Notes: generated by a model from the sequence alone, not told the origin. Positions 42,703 to 51,107 are shown, numbered from the stretch's first letter. The stretch is 64,000 bases of DNA from Natronomonas halophila (GCF_013391085.1 NZ_CP058334.1:2480001-2544000); one strand, 5' to 3'. Numbers and translations: made by a program.

Positions 42703-43386
42703 ATGGGAACGCAACTCGATTCGCGCGAAGAACAGGTCGTCGAGGTACTCGACCGACTCTACGAGCAGTACCCCGAACCTGAAATCTCGCTGAATTTCTC
42801 GAACCGGCTGGAGTTGCTCATCGCCGTCGTCCTCTCCGCGCAGTGTACCGACGAGCGGGTCAACAAGGTCACTGCCGACCTCTTCGAGAAGTACGACGGC
42901 CCCGCCGACTACGCCGAGGCCGACGAGGAGGAACTCGCCGAGGACATCAACTCGATTACCTACTACAACAGCAAGGCCGGCTACATCAAATCGGCCTGTC
43001 AGGACATCATCGAGAAACACGACGGCGAGGTTCCCGACACGATGTCCGACCTTACGGACCTTGCCGGCGTCGGCCGCAAAACGGCCAACGTCGTCCTCCA
43101 GCACGGCCACGAGGTCGTCGAGGGCATCGTCGTCGACACCCACGTCCAGCGCATCTCGCGGCGCCTCGGCCTGACCGAGGAGCAATCCCCCGAGAACATC
43201 GAGGAGGACCTGATGGGAATCGTTCCCGCGACCGACTGGCAGGAATACACGCATCTGCTCATCAGCCATGGCCGGGAGACCTGCACCGCGCGGAACCCCG
43301 ATTGTGAGGACTGCGTGCTTGAGGACATCTGTCCGTCCTCGAAACTCGACCACGACGTCGACCTCGCCGACGGGTCCGAGTGGTAG
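42703..43386 (+). CDS. nth: Endonuclease III
   Basis: Bifunctional DNA glycosylase/AP lyase that removes oxidised pyrimidines in base excision repair. The 227-residue protein has the helix-hairpin-helix AGVGRKTANVV with catalytic K126, the conserved D145 in VVDTHVQR, and the 4Fe-4S cluster ligands C194, C201, C204 and C210 in the exact C-x6-C-x2-C-x5-C spacing. The start MGTQLDSREEQ is preferred over a much longer upstream frame that would overlap the preceding gene. It is convergent with the respiratory-cluster membrane protein that follows. Confidence 0.96.
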   Translation: MGTQLDSREEQVVEVLDRLYEQYPEPEISLNFSNRLELLIAVVLSAQCTDERVNKVTADLFEKYDGPADYAEADEEELAEDINSITYYNSKAGYIKSACQDIIEKHDGEVPDTMSDLTDLAGVGRKTANVVLQHGHEVVEGIVVDTHVQRISRRLGLTEEQSPENIEEDLMGIVPATDWQEYTHLLISHGRETCTARNPDCEDCVLEDICPSSKLDHDVDLADGSEW

Positions 43387-43413
43387 GGCCGTCTGTGCTC
43401 CGCGCGGGAACGC

Positions 43414-43896
43414 TCAGACGAGGTATATCGAGACGTACCGCGCGAAGCCGGTCAGAAACGCGATAATCCAGCAGAGGGTGTAACCGAAGACGCCGACCCG
43501 GAGGCGCCGCCGCCAGAACTGCATGTTCTCGTCGCCGATTTCGTCCAGCAGGACGTCCTCGTCGTATTCGGTATAGAGGTCGTGTTCGTATTTGGCGCGA
43601 AAGATACGGACGATACCCGTAAAGCCGAACGCGAGGAAGGCGTAGGCCTGCAGGCCGAAGAAGGCGTGGACGGCGGCGAAGCCGCCGAACTGTTCCAGCA
43701 GGCGGGGGAACATCCAGAAGAGAAGCGGACCGGTGGTCAACACCAGCCCCGTGAGGATGAACTTGAGGTGGTAGACGAGGATACCCCACGTAATCTCGTC
43801 GTGGTCGATCATGATCCACGCGCCGTAGATGAAACAGGGAAAACTGGCGGCGACGGCGAGGAGGACGACCGTCGCAATCGCGGCTTCCGAGACCAT
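43414..43896 (-). CDS. Four-TM membrane protein of the bc-complex cluster (DUF7321-like)
   Basis: A 160-residue membrane protein with four hydrophobic helices (about 5-27, 38-62, 70-95, 130-155). Conserved-looking His residues (IDHDEITWG, YHLKFILT, VHAFFGLQ) sit near helix ends, as in proteins that bind haem or quinone. It is divergent from the respiratory cluster that follows. Its neighbours suggest an accessory or assembly role for the cytochrome bc complex. The family name DUF7321 is recalled, not verified. A direct role in electron transfer is inference. Confidence 0.72.
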   Translation of the reverse strand: MVSEAAIATVVLLAVAASFPCFIYGAWIMIDHDEITWGILVYHLKFILTGLVLTTGPLLFWMFPRLLEQFGGFAAVHAFFGLQAYAFLAFGFTGIVRIFRAKYEHDLYTEYDEDVLLDEIGDENMQFWRRRLRVGVFGYTLCWIIAFLTGFARYVSIYLV

Positions 43897-44007
43897 TGCC
43901 GGGGGTTCGGGCGGGAGTCGCTTGAGTGTGCCGTGTCCGGTCCGAACGGACGGTCTCGGCAGGTAGGTGTCGGAAAGCGTAAGCCGTTCACACCACTACG
44001 GCCAGTA

Positions 44008-44913
44008 ATGGCTGACTCCCGGCAATCCTCGGAGGACGAGTCCGACGGGTCCGCGGACACGGACGCCGGGGCCGACGCCCCCGGGGAGACGGAGGAGCTT
44101 TCGACCGAGGAACTCCGCCAGCAGGTCGAAGAACAGTACGATTTCGAGAAGTTCAGTCCGGCGGATATGGCGGAGATGTCCGTCGAGGAGTGGGAGGCGG
44201 TCTTCGACCCCGACAGCTGGATTACGGGGTCGGAACTGCTGGACCGCGTCGAGGCGGAACTGCGGCACAACGTCCAGACCCGGCAGGTCTTCGCCGCCGT
44301 CGAGCGGGTCGGCGACGGCGAGGACGAACGCGTCGTCGCCTACTCCGACGAGGGCTACGTCATCGTTCGGCCCGACGGGTCGATTCAGGGGACGGGGACG
44401 ATTCTGCGCGACGTCGAGCCGATGGTCGCGCTCTGTTCGATGGAGGACTACGACGTGCCTGACGTCGACGAGGACGCCGGCCTGCCGCATCCGGAGTCGG
44501 TCCCCGAGGCCAGCGGCGATTTCGGCAACCAGATGCTACAGGTCGTCGCCGGCGTGCTCTCGCTGTCGGGGCTGGCGTTCATCGGGTCGTGGCTGGCGAG
44601 TCTCGTCGGGGCGCTGGACCTCGGCTTTGCGGGCGCTATCGTCCTGACGCTCGGCATCGTCTTCCTGCTGATGGGCATCGTCCTGTTCGTCACGGTGGCG
44701 AACGCCCGGCTCTCCGACCGGATGCGCTCCCAGCAGTACCGCGACCGGTTGCGCGCGGTCGGTGCTGGCTCCGAGGGGCGGCCGTCCTTCCTGCCCGATG
44801 AGGCCTTCGAAGCCGGCGGCCGGCAACTGGAGGTCGAAATGGAGCGAGTCCACCGCGAGGCCCTCGCCGTCGAGGACGAATCGGAGCAATCCCGTGAGGA
44901 GACGGGCGAATAA
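44008..44913 (+). CDS. Two-TM membrane protein of the bc-complex cluster (DUF7319-like)
   Basis: A 301-residue protein. An acidic N-terminal region precedes a soluble cytosolic domain (about 40-160: LLDRVEAELRHNVQTRQVFA, ERVVAYSDEGYVIVRPDGSI). Two long hydrophobic helices (about 178-203 and 208-236) and a charged C-terminal region follow. The ATG at MADSRQSSEDESD is preferred to an upstream extension because a TATA-like GCGTAAGCC lies about 28 nt before it. It precedes the halocyanin gene on the same strand. The function is unknown; the neighbourhood suggests a respiratory accessory protein. Confidence 0.72.
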   Translation: MADSRQSSEDESDGSADTDAGADAPGETEELSTEELRQQVEEQYDFEKFSPADMAEMSVEEWEAVFDPDSWITGSELLDRVEAELRHNVQTRQVFAAVERVGDGEDERVVAYSDEGYVIVRPDGSIQGTGTILRDVEPMVALCSMEDYDVPDVDEDAGLPHPESVPEASGDFGNQMLQVVAGVLSLSGLAFIGSWLASLVGALDLGFAGAIVLTLGIVFLLMGIVLFVTVANARLSDRMRSQQYRDRLRAVGAGSEGRPSFLPDEAFEAGGRQLEVEMERVHREALAVEDESEQSREETGE

Positions 44914-45015
44914 GGTGTCTGGCCCGCGGATGCGGCGGTCATGTTGGCGGACGAAACCCCGCCGATAGGCGTTCAAACGGCTGTTTCTTGGTGGCTCGCG
45001 CGGCCGCCATCGGTG

Positions 45016-45024
45016 GGTTTAAGC
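45016..45024 (+). promoter_or_regulatory. TATA-like box for the bc-complex operon
   Basis: GGTTTAAGC lies 26-34 nt before the halocyanin ATG. The next four genes are only 2 nt apart, so this probably drives the operon. Confidence 0.5.
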
Positions 45025-45049
45025 GGGCACAGGCCTGACGGCCGAACGT

Positions 45050-45706
45050 ATGAGAAGGCGGGAGTTCATGCGTACTGCCGGTGGCGCGACAGTCGCCGCA
45101 GGCGCAACTGCGGGCGCGGTCCAGCCGGCCGCCGCTGCCGAAGGAGGAGGCGACTCCGGAGGCGGCGGTGGCGGTCAGGAGCCGGCTTTCGGTTCCTATC
45201 TGGACGATGCTCGTGGATACGAAACGACAGAGGACCTCCGAGACCAAGACGAGGTGACCATCACGGTCGGTGCCGGTGAGGGGCTCTCGTTCGACCCGGC
45301 CGCTATCTGGGTCTCCCCGGGCACGACGCTTATCTGGGAGTGGTCGGGCAACGGCAGTCACAACGTCGTCGTCAACGAAGGGCCGGCCGGTTTCTCCCAC
45401 GAGGATATCGTCGGCGAGGAGGGCTACACATACGAATACGAGGTTACCGAGGAGGACGCCGGCATCACGACCTACTACTGCTCGCCCCACGAGGGGCAGG
45501 GCATGAAAGGCGGCGTCGCCGTCGGCGACGACGTCGAGACGGTTTCGACCGGCGGCCCCGAGACCAAAGACCCCATCCACTTCGGCGTGCACCCGCACGA
45601 GCACTGGGTCGGCGTCTCGGTCATGCTGATGATGTCCGTTTCGCTGGTGTTCACGTTCTTCACGCTCAAATACGGCGAATCGCCGCATACGAGTGGAGGT
45701 GACTGA
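45050..45706 (+). CDS. Membrane-anchored halocyanin (blue copper protein)
   Basis: A 218-residue type 1 copper protein. The twin-arginine signal RRREFMRTAGGATVAAGAT is followed by a Gly/Ser-rich linker and a cupredoxin domain with ligands H104, C144, H147 and M152 (NGSHNV, YYCSPHEGQGM). A C-terminal helix (about 186-206) anchors it, so the copper domain faces outside. It probably accepts electrons from the Rieske/cytochrome b complex, replacing cytochrome c. It starts the operon of halocyanin, DUF7318-like, Rieske, cytochrome b and subunit IV. A close paralogue lies at 53401. Confidence 0.94.
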   Translation: MRRREFMRTAGGATVAAGATAGAVQPAAAAEGGGDSGGGGGGQEPAFGSYLDDARGYETTEDLRDQDEVTITVGAGEGLSFDPAAIWVSPGTTLIWEWSGNGSHNVVVNEGPAGFSHEDIVGEEGYTYEYEVTEEDAGITTYYCSPHEGQGMKGGVAVGDDVETVSTGGPETKDPIHFGVHPHEHWVGVSVMLMMSVSLVFTFFTLKYGESPHTSGGD

Positions 45707-45708
45707 AC

Positions 45709-46107
45709 GTGGCAGACGACAACAGCTACGGTGCGATACACCGGTACGAACCGGCGCGTGAGAGCACGGTCGCAGCGATTACCATCGTCCTGCTGTCGGT
45801 GCTTCAGATCGTCCTCGTCGGCCTGTTCGCCTATGGTCTGACGACCGGGTGGGCCGTCGGGACGTCGACTGGGACCGACGCCGGGAACGTCCTGCTTGGA
45901 CTCATCCTGGCGGCGGTGTTCATCAACCTGTCATTCATCCTCCTGCTGTACCGCAAGGAGTTCCTCCCGGACGTGATGGTCGTCAAGAAGCGACGTCGGA
46001 AATGGGAGGACCTCTACGTGCGTGAAGAGGACATGGAAGGTACCCAGGCTGGCGGCGATATGGTCGAGAAACTGAAACGCGCTATCTACCCCTACTACAA
46101 GCGATAA
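45709..46107 (+). CDS. Two-TM membrane protein of the bc-complex operon (DUF7318-like)
   Basis: A 132-residue membrane protein starting with GTG 2 nt after the halocyanin stop. Two hydrophobic helices (about 20-46 and 60-80) are followed by a basic and acidic cytosolic tail (VVKKRRRKWEDLYVREEDME) ending YPYYKR. It is 3 nt from the Rieske gene. The tight packing makes it a likely subunit or assembly factor of this bc complex, though no motif shows electron transfer. The family name is recalled. Confidence 0.75.
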   Translation: MADDNSYGAIHRYEPARESTVAAITIVLLSVLQIVLVGLFAYGLTTGWAVGTSTGTDAGNVLLGLILAAVFINLSFILLLYRKEFLPDVMVVKKRRRKWEDLYVREEDMEGTQAGGDMVEKLKRAIYPYYKR

Positions 46108-46110
46108 CCA

Positions 46111-46956
46111 ATGAGCGAAGACAAATATCCGAGCGAATCCGGACGTCGACGGTTCGTCAAAGGCGTCGTCGGTAGTGCTGCACTCTCCGGCGTCGGCGTC
46201 GGCGGTGCGGCGACGATCGACCTCGCAACGCAGCCGTCCGGCGGCGGTGGGGGTCCGACCCCCTACGTCGGTATCCAACTGATGGGTGGTCCCGCCCCGC
46301 GTGGGATGCCGTACATCCCGATTGAACTGGACGAGGAAGGCTACATCCGCGGCATCTGGCCCGAAGCCGAAACCGTGACCGAGGGCGGGGCGTCCTACGA
46401 GGTCGCGGAGACCGAAATCGGCGGCCAGACCTACTCCTCGGAGTGGTTCCAGTACTGCGGGCGTCAGCAAACCGAGGCAGTCGTGCCGAGCGCTGACCGG
46501 AACAACTACTTCCTGTCGTCGGCCGACCCGGACTACGAGTGGCAGGCCGATGCACTTTCAGAGGGTGACCGACTCCACGTCGACCACTTCTCGGATTACG
46601 AGTCGTGGGGCAACAACATCGGTGACGAGGGCGTCGGCAAGCCAGCCCAGACGACCTGGCGCTCCGAGGGCCTCGATACGGTCCTTCCGGTTACCGTCAT
46701 CCGGAGTCCCATCATCGAGGAGAAAGCCCAGCAAGGCGGCGAGGTCGGGAACTGGTATTCGGGCGCAGCCGAACAGGGCTTCATCGCGTACATGAACGTC
46801 TGTACGCACTTCTGCTGTGTTCCCGGCTACAAAACCAACAGCGACGCACCGAGCTACAACGCGGAAAACGGGGTCTACTGTCAGTGCCACCAGTCGCGTT
46901 ACGACCCCTTCACCCCGGAGTTCGGGACGTTCACCGCACTCCCCCGACCTGACTAA
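46111..46956 (+). CDS. petA: Rieske iron-sulfur subunit of the cytochrome bc complex
   Basis: A 281-residue Rieske protein that carries electrons from quinol to halocyanin. The Tat signal SGRRRFVKGVVGSAALSGVG also serves as the membrane anchor. The 2Fe-2S ligands are C231 and H233 (CTHFCC, disulfide Cys C236) and C257-x-C259-H260 (CQCHQS). In the canonical CTHxGC the Gly is C235 here, an unusual substitution. The domain between the anchor and the cluster is longer than in bacteria. Start MSEDKYPSESGRRR follows the preceding stop by 3 nt. Confidence 0.95.
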   Translation: MSEDKYPSESGRRRFVKGVVGSAALSGVGVGGAATIDLATQPSGGGGGPTPYVGIQLMGGPAPRGMPYIPIELDEEGYIRGIWPEAETVTEGGASYEVAETEIGGQTYSSEWFQYCGRQQTEAVVPSADRNNYFLSSADPDYEWQADALSEGDRLHVDHFSDYESWGNNIGDEGVGKPAQTTWRSEGLDTVLPVTVIRSPIIEEKAQQGGEVGNWYSGAAEQGFIAYMNVCTHFCCVPGYKTNSDAPSYNAENGVYCQCHQSRYDPFTPEFGTFTALPRPD

Positions 46957-46958
46957 CC

Positions 46959-47762
46959 ATGAGCATCGAACGAAAAGACGAACACGACCACGAAGCGTGG
47001 ATGGAGGGCAAGGACCTCTCGCCCATCGAGGAGGTCTACCTCACCACGCTCATCTGGATGGACCGTCGGCTCCGCATCGTCGATTACCTCGAGATGCTGG
47101 AGGACATGTACTACAAGACGAACCTCCAGATGCCGAAGAGCCACACCGAACAGTACAACCTCGACAACAAGTTCTGGTACTGGTATCCCCTGTACGCGTT
47201 AGGGTCGTTCAGTACAATCGCCTATGTGGTAGCCGCCATCTCCGGCGCACTCCTGGGCTTCTATTATGCCCCCTCGACGGCGACGACGGAGGGTGCCCGG
47301 ACGGTCGCCTACTCGAACGTCCTGTTCATCATGGGCGACCTGAACTTCGGGTTCTTCCTCCGGAGTCTTCACCGCTGGTCCGCACAGGTGATGACCGCCG
47401 CGGTCTTCCTACACATGCTCCGTGTCTACTTCACGGGCGCGTACAAGGAGCCGCGTGAACTGAACTGGATTCTCGGCATCGTCCTCATCTCGCTGACGAT
47501 GGTCTTCGGGTACACGGGCTACCTGCTGCCGTGGAGCCAGCTGTCCTACTGGGCGGGCCAGATCGGCGTCGAAATGGCCCTTTCCATCCCGCTTATCGGC
47601 GAGTGGGTCGCACAGCTCATCTTCGGCGGCTTCTCGCTGGGTGAGGCGACGCTACAGCGGATGTACATCCTGCACGTGTTCGTCCTGCCGTTCGTCGTCA
47701 CGGCCCTCATCGCCATCCACATCGGCATCGTCTGGATGCAGGGCATCGCGGAACCCCACTAA
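46959..47762 (+). CDS. petB: Cytochrome b, N-terminal subunit (b6-type)
   Basis: The haem-carrying subunit, 267 residues with four core transmembrane helices. Haem ligands are H138 and H152 (SLHRW, FLHML) and H239 and H254 (ILHVF, IAIHIG). The 15-residue step between the second pair equals the cytochrome b6 spacing rather than that of mitochondrial cytochrome b. No Cys for a covalent haem c is apparent near the N-terminus. An extended acidic N-terminal region (1-75) precedes the first helix. It starts 2 nt after the Rieske stop. Confidence 0.95.
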   Translation: MSIERKDEHDHEAWMEGKDLSPIEEVYLTTLIWMDRRLRIVDYLEMLEDMYYKTNLQMPKSHTEQYNLDNKFWYWYPLYALGSFSTIAYVVAAISGALLGFYYAPSTATTEGARTVAYSNVLFIMGDLNFGFFLRSLHRWSAQVMTAAVFLHMLRVYFTGAYKEPRELNWILGIVLISLTMVFGYTGYLLPWSQLSYWAGQIGVEMALSIPLIGEWVAQLIFGGFSLGEATLQRMYILHVFVLPFVVTALIAIHIGIVWMQGIAEPH

Positions 47763-47764
47763 CA

Positions 47765-48523
47765 ATGAGCGACAAGGAACCCAAACCCGACGGAGGCATC
47801 GTCCCGCAGGACGACCAAGCACCGACCTGGTCCGAGCGGAAAGAGCGTACACAGGGACTGGCTCGACTCACCTACGAGTACTTCGAGCGGTCCCGCCGCG
47901 AGGACGAGGAACTGCGTAAGGAATCCGATTACGTCGAGCGTGACGTGCTCGCGTTCCCGACGTGGCCCCACGAGATGATTCGCAATCTCGCGATCACATC
48001 GTTCTTCGTCGGCCTGATGTTCTTCATCGCGGCGGCGATTCCCATCGGCGTCCCCGAACCCGCCAACCCCAACTCGACGCCGGCGGTCATCCTGCCGGAC
48101 TGGTATCTCTACTGGTCGTTCGGCCTGCTGAAGCTGCCGCCGCTGAACCCCGAACTCTCGCTGCTCGGCGGCGAGAAGCTTCTGGCCGACCGGACCTACG
48201 GTGTGCTCGCCAACCTCGTGGTCGTCGGCGCCATCGCCATCGTCCCGTTCCTGAACAAGGGCAACGCCCGCCGTCCCGTCGAGGAGCCCTTCTGGGCCTC
48301 TATCGGCGTCGGCGGCGTCGTCTTCGCCTTCACCATCGCCGTGCTGGCCGTCAAGAACCTCGTTGCCGGGACGTTCCCGCTTGGCAACCACGAACTGTTC
48401 GACCTGACGTTCCTGCTACCCGTCGTCGCCGGTTTCATCACCTACGGGGTGCTGAAGGCGATGCGCGAGGGGTACATGTTCGAACTCAACCGTCGGTACT
48501 ACCGGCTGCGGCCGCCGAAGTAA
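47765..48523 (+). CDS. petD: Cytochrome b, C-terminal subunit (subunit IV type)
   Basis: The second half of cytochrome b, which shapes the quinol oxidation site. The 252-residue protein has hydrophobic segments near 72-95, 112-128, 140-160, 175-200 and 205-225. The quinol-site motif is PDWY (111-114), where PEWY occurs in ubiquinol- and plastoquinol-oxidising enzymes. PDWY is typical of menaquinol oxidation, in line with haloarchaeal menaquinone. The N-terminal 65 residues are charged and cytosolic. It is 2 nt from petB, and the operon appears to end here before a new promoter. Confidence 0.94.
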   Translation: MSDKEPKPDGGIVPQDDQAPTWSERKERTQGLARLTYEYFERSRREDEELRKESDYVERDVLAFPTWPHEMIRNLAITSFFVGLMFFIAAAIPIGVPEPANPNSTPAVILPDWYLYWSFGLLKLPPLNPELSLLGGEKLLADRTYGVLANLVVVGAIAIVPFLNKGNARRPVEEPFWASIGVGGVVFAFTIAVLAVKNLVAGTFPLGNHELFDLTFLLPVVAGFITYGVLKAMREGYMFELNRRYYRLRPPK

Positions 48524-48541
48524 CCGACCGCCGCTTTCGGC

Positions 48542-48550
48542 ACTTTTAGG
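48542..48550 (+). promoter_or_regulatory. TATA-like box after petD
   Basis: ACTTTTAGG lies 25-33 nt before the ATG at 48575. It could start a second transcript of the cluster. Confidence 0.4.
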
Positions 48551-48574
48551 CTCGCGCCCGCTGTTTTCCCGGTA

Positions 48575-48961
48575 ATGGCCTCATCCGAGGATTCGACCGA
48601 CCAGCCGACCGCTCCCGAGTCGTCGGCTGCGGACGATGCCGCCGATGCGAGTGCCGACGGTGCCGCCGACGCCGATGCTCCGGGCGGCCGTGATATCGTC
48701 GTCCCGCTGCGGCTCTACAAGACGATTACTGTCTTTTCGACGCTTATCGCCGTCGTCGCTATCCTCGCGGGGTTCGTCCTGCTGGACCGGGGCACCCAGC
48801 GTGCGACGGCGAGTCCCGACGAGGTGAGTCTTCCCGTCGTCGCGCTCGGCCTCGGCCTCATCGTCGGGGGAAGTGTGGTCTACGTCTTCTCGACACGGTT
48901 CCGGACCGAGGGAATGGGAAAACCTAAAGACGACACCGACGAACCAACCGATAATGGCTGA
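48575..48961 (+). CDS. Two-TM membrane protein of the bc-complex cluster (DUF7315-like)
   Basis: A 128-residue protein with an acidic Ala/Asp-rich N-terminal region (1-45), two hydrophobic helices (about 50-70 and 85-105) and a charged tail. It overlaps the next small gene by 8 nt, so they are coupled. No catalytic motif is visible. The conserved neighbourhood suggests an accessory subunit. The family name is recalled, not verified. Confidence 0.68.
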   Translation: MASSEDSTDQPTAPESSAADDAADASADGAADADAPGGRDIVVPLRLYKTITVFSTLIAVVAILAGFVLLDRGTQRATASPDEVSLPVVALGLGLIVGGSVVYVFSTRFRTEGMGKPKDDTDEPTDNG

Positions 48962-49217
48962 CGAATTCGCAAAGGGACTCGGCATCCTCGCCGGCAGCGG
49001 GATGATATGGATCGCTATCTCCACGTGGCTGACGACCGAGAGCTTCGCGGGGACACAGCTCATCGCGCCGCCGCCGCAGGACCCCGGTACCTACGCACAG
49101 CTCCTGCTCGTGTTGCGGGACGTCGTGTGGTGGTTCATGATCTTCGGCGTCGTCACCTTCTGGATTCTCATCCCGATGGCCCGACAGGTTCAGTCCTACC
49201 GGCAGGAAAGCGCATAA
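48954..49217 (+). CDS. Two-TM membrane protein of the bc-complex cluster (DUF7314-like)
   Basis: An 87-residue protein starting MADEFAKGLGILAGSGMIWI within the last codons of the preceding gene. Two hydrophobic helices (about 7-26 and 50-76) surround a short external loop containing PPPQDPGTYAQL. The start was chosen because it fits the coupling and gives a natural N-terminus; an upstream in-frame extension lies in the neighbouring gene. Probably an accessory subunit of the bc complex or another respiratory protein. Confidence 0.68.
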   Translation: MADEFAKGLGILAGSGMIWIAISTWLTTESFAGTQLIAPPPQDPGTYAQLLLVLRDVVWWFMIFGVVTFWILIPMARQVQSYRQESA

Positions 49218-49420
49218 CGCTCCGGTCGGCTTTCGCTCGGTTTCTCTCCCGTCTCTCCTCCGTTCGCTGATTTCGCTTCTCGTGGCAGTGTAATTCTCGT
49301 GGCGCCTCGCGTGTCCATCGGGGTAACGTGTCAGGAGAGGCCGAGCTATCGGCTTGCGCGTGACAAACAGCATGAAAAGCGGTGACGAACGGAACCGGCC
49401 CGGAACCGAGGGGGCCGGCG
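49218..49420. other. Spacer between convergent genes
   Basis: A 203-bp region between convergent ends of the bc-complex cluster and the next membrane-protein gene. I see no gene, RNA or clear terminator in it. Some C/T-rich stretches follow the plus-strand stop. Confidence 0.4.
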
Positions 49421-49858
49421 TTAGACGATGGCGCTCCAGTAGGGTTCGATGAGGAAGAACAGCGCCTGATAGGCGATGTACGCGAGCGCGACCATCGAGG
49501 CACCGATGGCGCCCTTCGGGCGCTCGATGTCCCATCCCTGTCGGGCCTCGACCTTGCGGGCCTCGAACTCGAAGAAGTCAGTGAGGAAGAGGCCGACGAC
49601 CAGCAGCGTCACGATCATACCGGCGTGGCGCTCGACGGTGAGGTAGTAGAAGGCGCCGACGACGAGCAGGAAGTTCGTCGCGACGGCGAGGGGGTGGCGA
49701 CCGACGGCGTCGGCACCGTCCTCCGACTGGTCGACGATGCGGTTGTATTCGAGGCCGCGGGCGACTATGTTGAGCACGATGAGTGCCAACATCACGTACG
49801 CAATGTACGGCGCCACGTACGTGTCGACCGGGCCGAACAGCGTCACCGATGGATCCAT
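49421..49858 (-). CDS. Four-TM membrane protein of the bc-complex cluster (DUF7313-like)
   Basis: A 145-residue membrane protein with four hydrophobic segments (about 13-33, 57-76, 78-95, 115-138), an N-terminal short external end and a loop rich in charged residues (EARKVEARQGWDIERPKG). It lies at the end of the bc-complex cluster on the opposite strand and resembles its other small membrane proteins. The family name DUF7313 is recalled. A TATA-like CATTAATGG lies about 28 nt upstream. Confidence 0.7.
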   Translation of the reverse strand: MDPSVTLFGPVDTYVAPYIAYVMLALIVLNIVARGLEYNRIVDQSEDGADAVGRHPLAVATNFLLVVGAFYYLTVERHAGMIVTLLVVGLFLTDFFEFEARKVEARQGWDIERPKGAIGASMVALAYIAYQALFFLIEPYWSAIV

Positions 49859-49928
49859 ATCTGGTCGTGGGTACGGGGCCCATTAATGTGTTTCCAAATT
49901 CCGGCTTGGCTGTCGACTGTCGGGAACG

Positions 49929-50990
49929 TTAGATTTCGCGCTCGACGACGAAATCGGCGAAAGTCGTCAGTTTGGCCTTCGGGCCGGATTCGAGTTCGAG
50001 GCCTTCGAGGTGGGCCTTCGACTGTTCTGCCAGTTCGACGGCCACCTCCCGTGCGTACTCGATACTGCCGGCGGATTCGAGAATCTCGATGGCTTCCATG
50101 ACCTCCTCGTCGGTGTTCTCCTCGGCCCACAGGAGTTCTTCGAGGCGGGCGACCTCCTCGGGGTCGGCGTGTTCGGCGGCGTGGATTACCATCAGCGTCT
50201 TCTTGCCCTCGCGGATGTCGTTGCCGATGCCCTTGCCGAACTCGCCGCCTTCCTCCATGGCGTACTCGACGTCGAGGACGTCGTCGGCAATCTGGAAGGC
50301 GACGGCCATGTCCTCGGCGTAGTCGGCGACCGCGTCCTCCGCGTCGAGGTTCTCGGTGACGATGGCCGCGAGGCGAGCGACGATGCGACCGAGACAGCCG
50401 GTCTTGCAGGCACACATCTCCAGGTATTCGGCCTCGTTGATGCGGACCTCCTTTTCGTTGTGCCAGCAGATGTCCATCCCCTGACCGAGATGCGTCCGGT
50501 TGAGTTCGTGCATCAGCATCTCGTAGGCGGCGAGACGGACCTCCGGCGGCAGGTCACCGGGGTTGCGGGTGATGATTTTCAGCGGGAGGAAATACATCGC
50601 GTTGCCCGCGTTGAGCGCGACGTCGGTGCCGTGTGTGTGATGGAGCGCGGGTTCGCCGCGGCGGTGGGTCGCGCCGTCCTCGACGTCGTCGACGATGATG
50701 GTGCCGTTATGGAGGATCTCCGGGATGATGGCGTACTGAAGGTGTTCTTCGGGTTCCTCGCCGAAGGCATCGACCAGAAGCAAAAACAGGACCGCACGCC
50801 ACCGCTTGCCGCCGCGGTCGAGCAGGTCCCAGATGGGGTCCGACAGCGCGCGCTGAATCGCCGTCGGTTCGTAGGCGTGTGAGGCGTCGCCGAAGAAATC
50901 CGTGAGATACGCGTCGTCGATCTCCCGCGGCAGCACCGACTCGATGGTCTCATCGACGGCCGGCCGCCATTCTTCGAGTACGCTGCGCAT
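49929..50990 (-). CDS. idsA: Polyprenyl (geranylgeranyl/farnesyl) diphosphate synthase
   Basis: A 353-residue trans-prenyltransferase that condenses isopentenyl diphosphate with allylic diphosphates to make the lipid side-chain precursor. The first Asp-rich motif is DDVED (101-105) with the conserved GATHRRGEPA and RG loop, and the second is DDVLD (236-240) in AFQIADDVLDVEYA. The preceding GGKRWRAVLFLLLV gives the substrate-binding Lys/Arg. Length and motifs fit an archaeal short-chain synthase; the product chain length depends on residues I cannot judge. The TATA-like GTTTTTATTC lies about 27 nt before the ATG on the minus strand. Confidence 0.93.
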   Translation of the reverse strand: MRSVLEEWRPAVDETIESVLPREIDDAYLTDFFGDASHAYEPTAIQRALSDPIWDLLDRGGKRWRAVLFLLLVDAFGEEPEEHLQYAIIPEILHNGTIIVDDVEDGATHRRGEPALHHTHGTDVALNAGNAMYFLPLKIITRNPGDLPPEVRLAAYEMLMHELNRTHLGQGMDICWHNEKEVRINEAEYLEMCACKTGCLGRIVARLAAIVTENLDAEDAVADYAEDMAVAFQIADDVLDVEYAMEEGGEFGKGIGNDIREGKKTLMVIHAAEHADPEEVARLEELLWAEENTDEEVMEAIEILESAGSIEYAREVAVELAEQSKAHLEGLELESGPKAKLTTFADFVVEREI

Positions 50991-51011
50991 ATGACGTGGC
51001 TTGCGGTGGCA

Positions 51012-51022
51012 GAATAAAAACC
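51012..51022 (-). promoter_or_regulatory. TATA box before the prenyl diphosphate synthase
   Basis: GGTTTTTATTC on the minus strand lies 22-32 nt before the ATG at 50990. Confidence 0.5.
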
Positions 51023-51075
51023 CTCCCGTGCGTCGGCCGTGTGGTCGACCGTACCGCTGCCACGCGACGGTGGCC

Positions 51076-51083
51076 TTTTTGAA
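51076..51083 (+). promoter_or_regulatory. TATA-like box deciding the NAD-kinase-like start
   Basis: TTTTTGAA lies about 28 nt before ATG 51108, supporting that start against an in-frame ATG 69 nt upstream. Confidence 0.4.
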
Positions 51084-51107
51084 TCCCCCGTCCGTTCCTC
51101 CGAGCAG

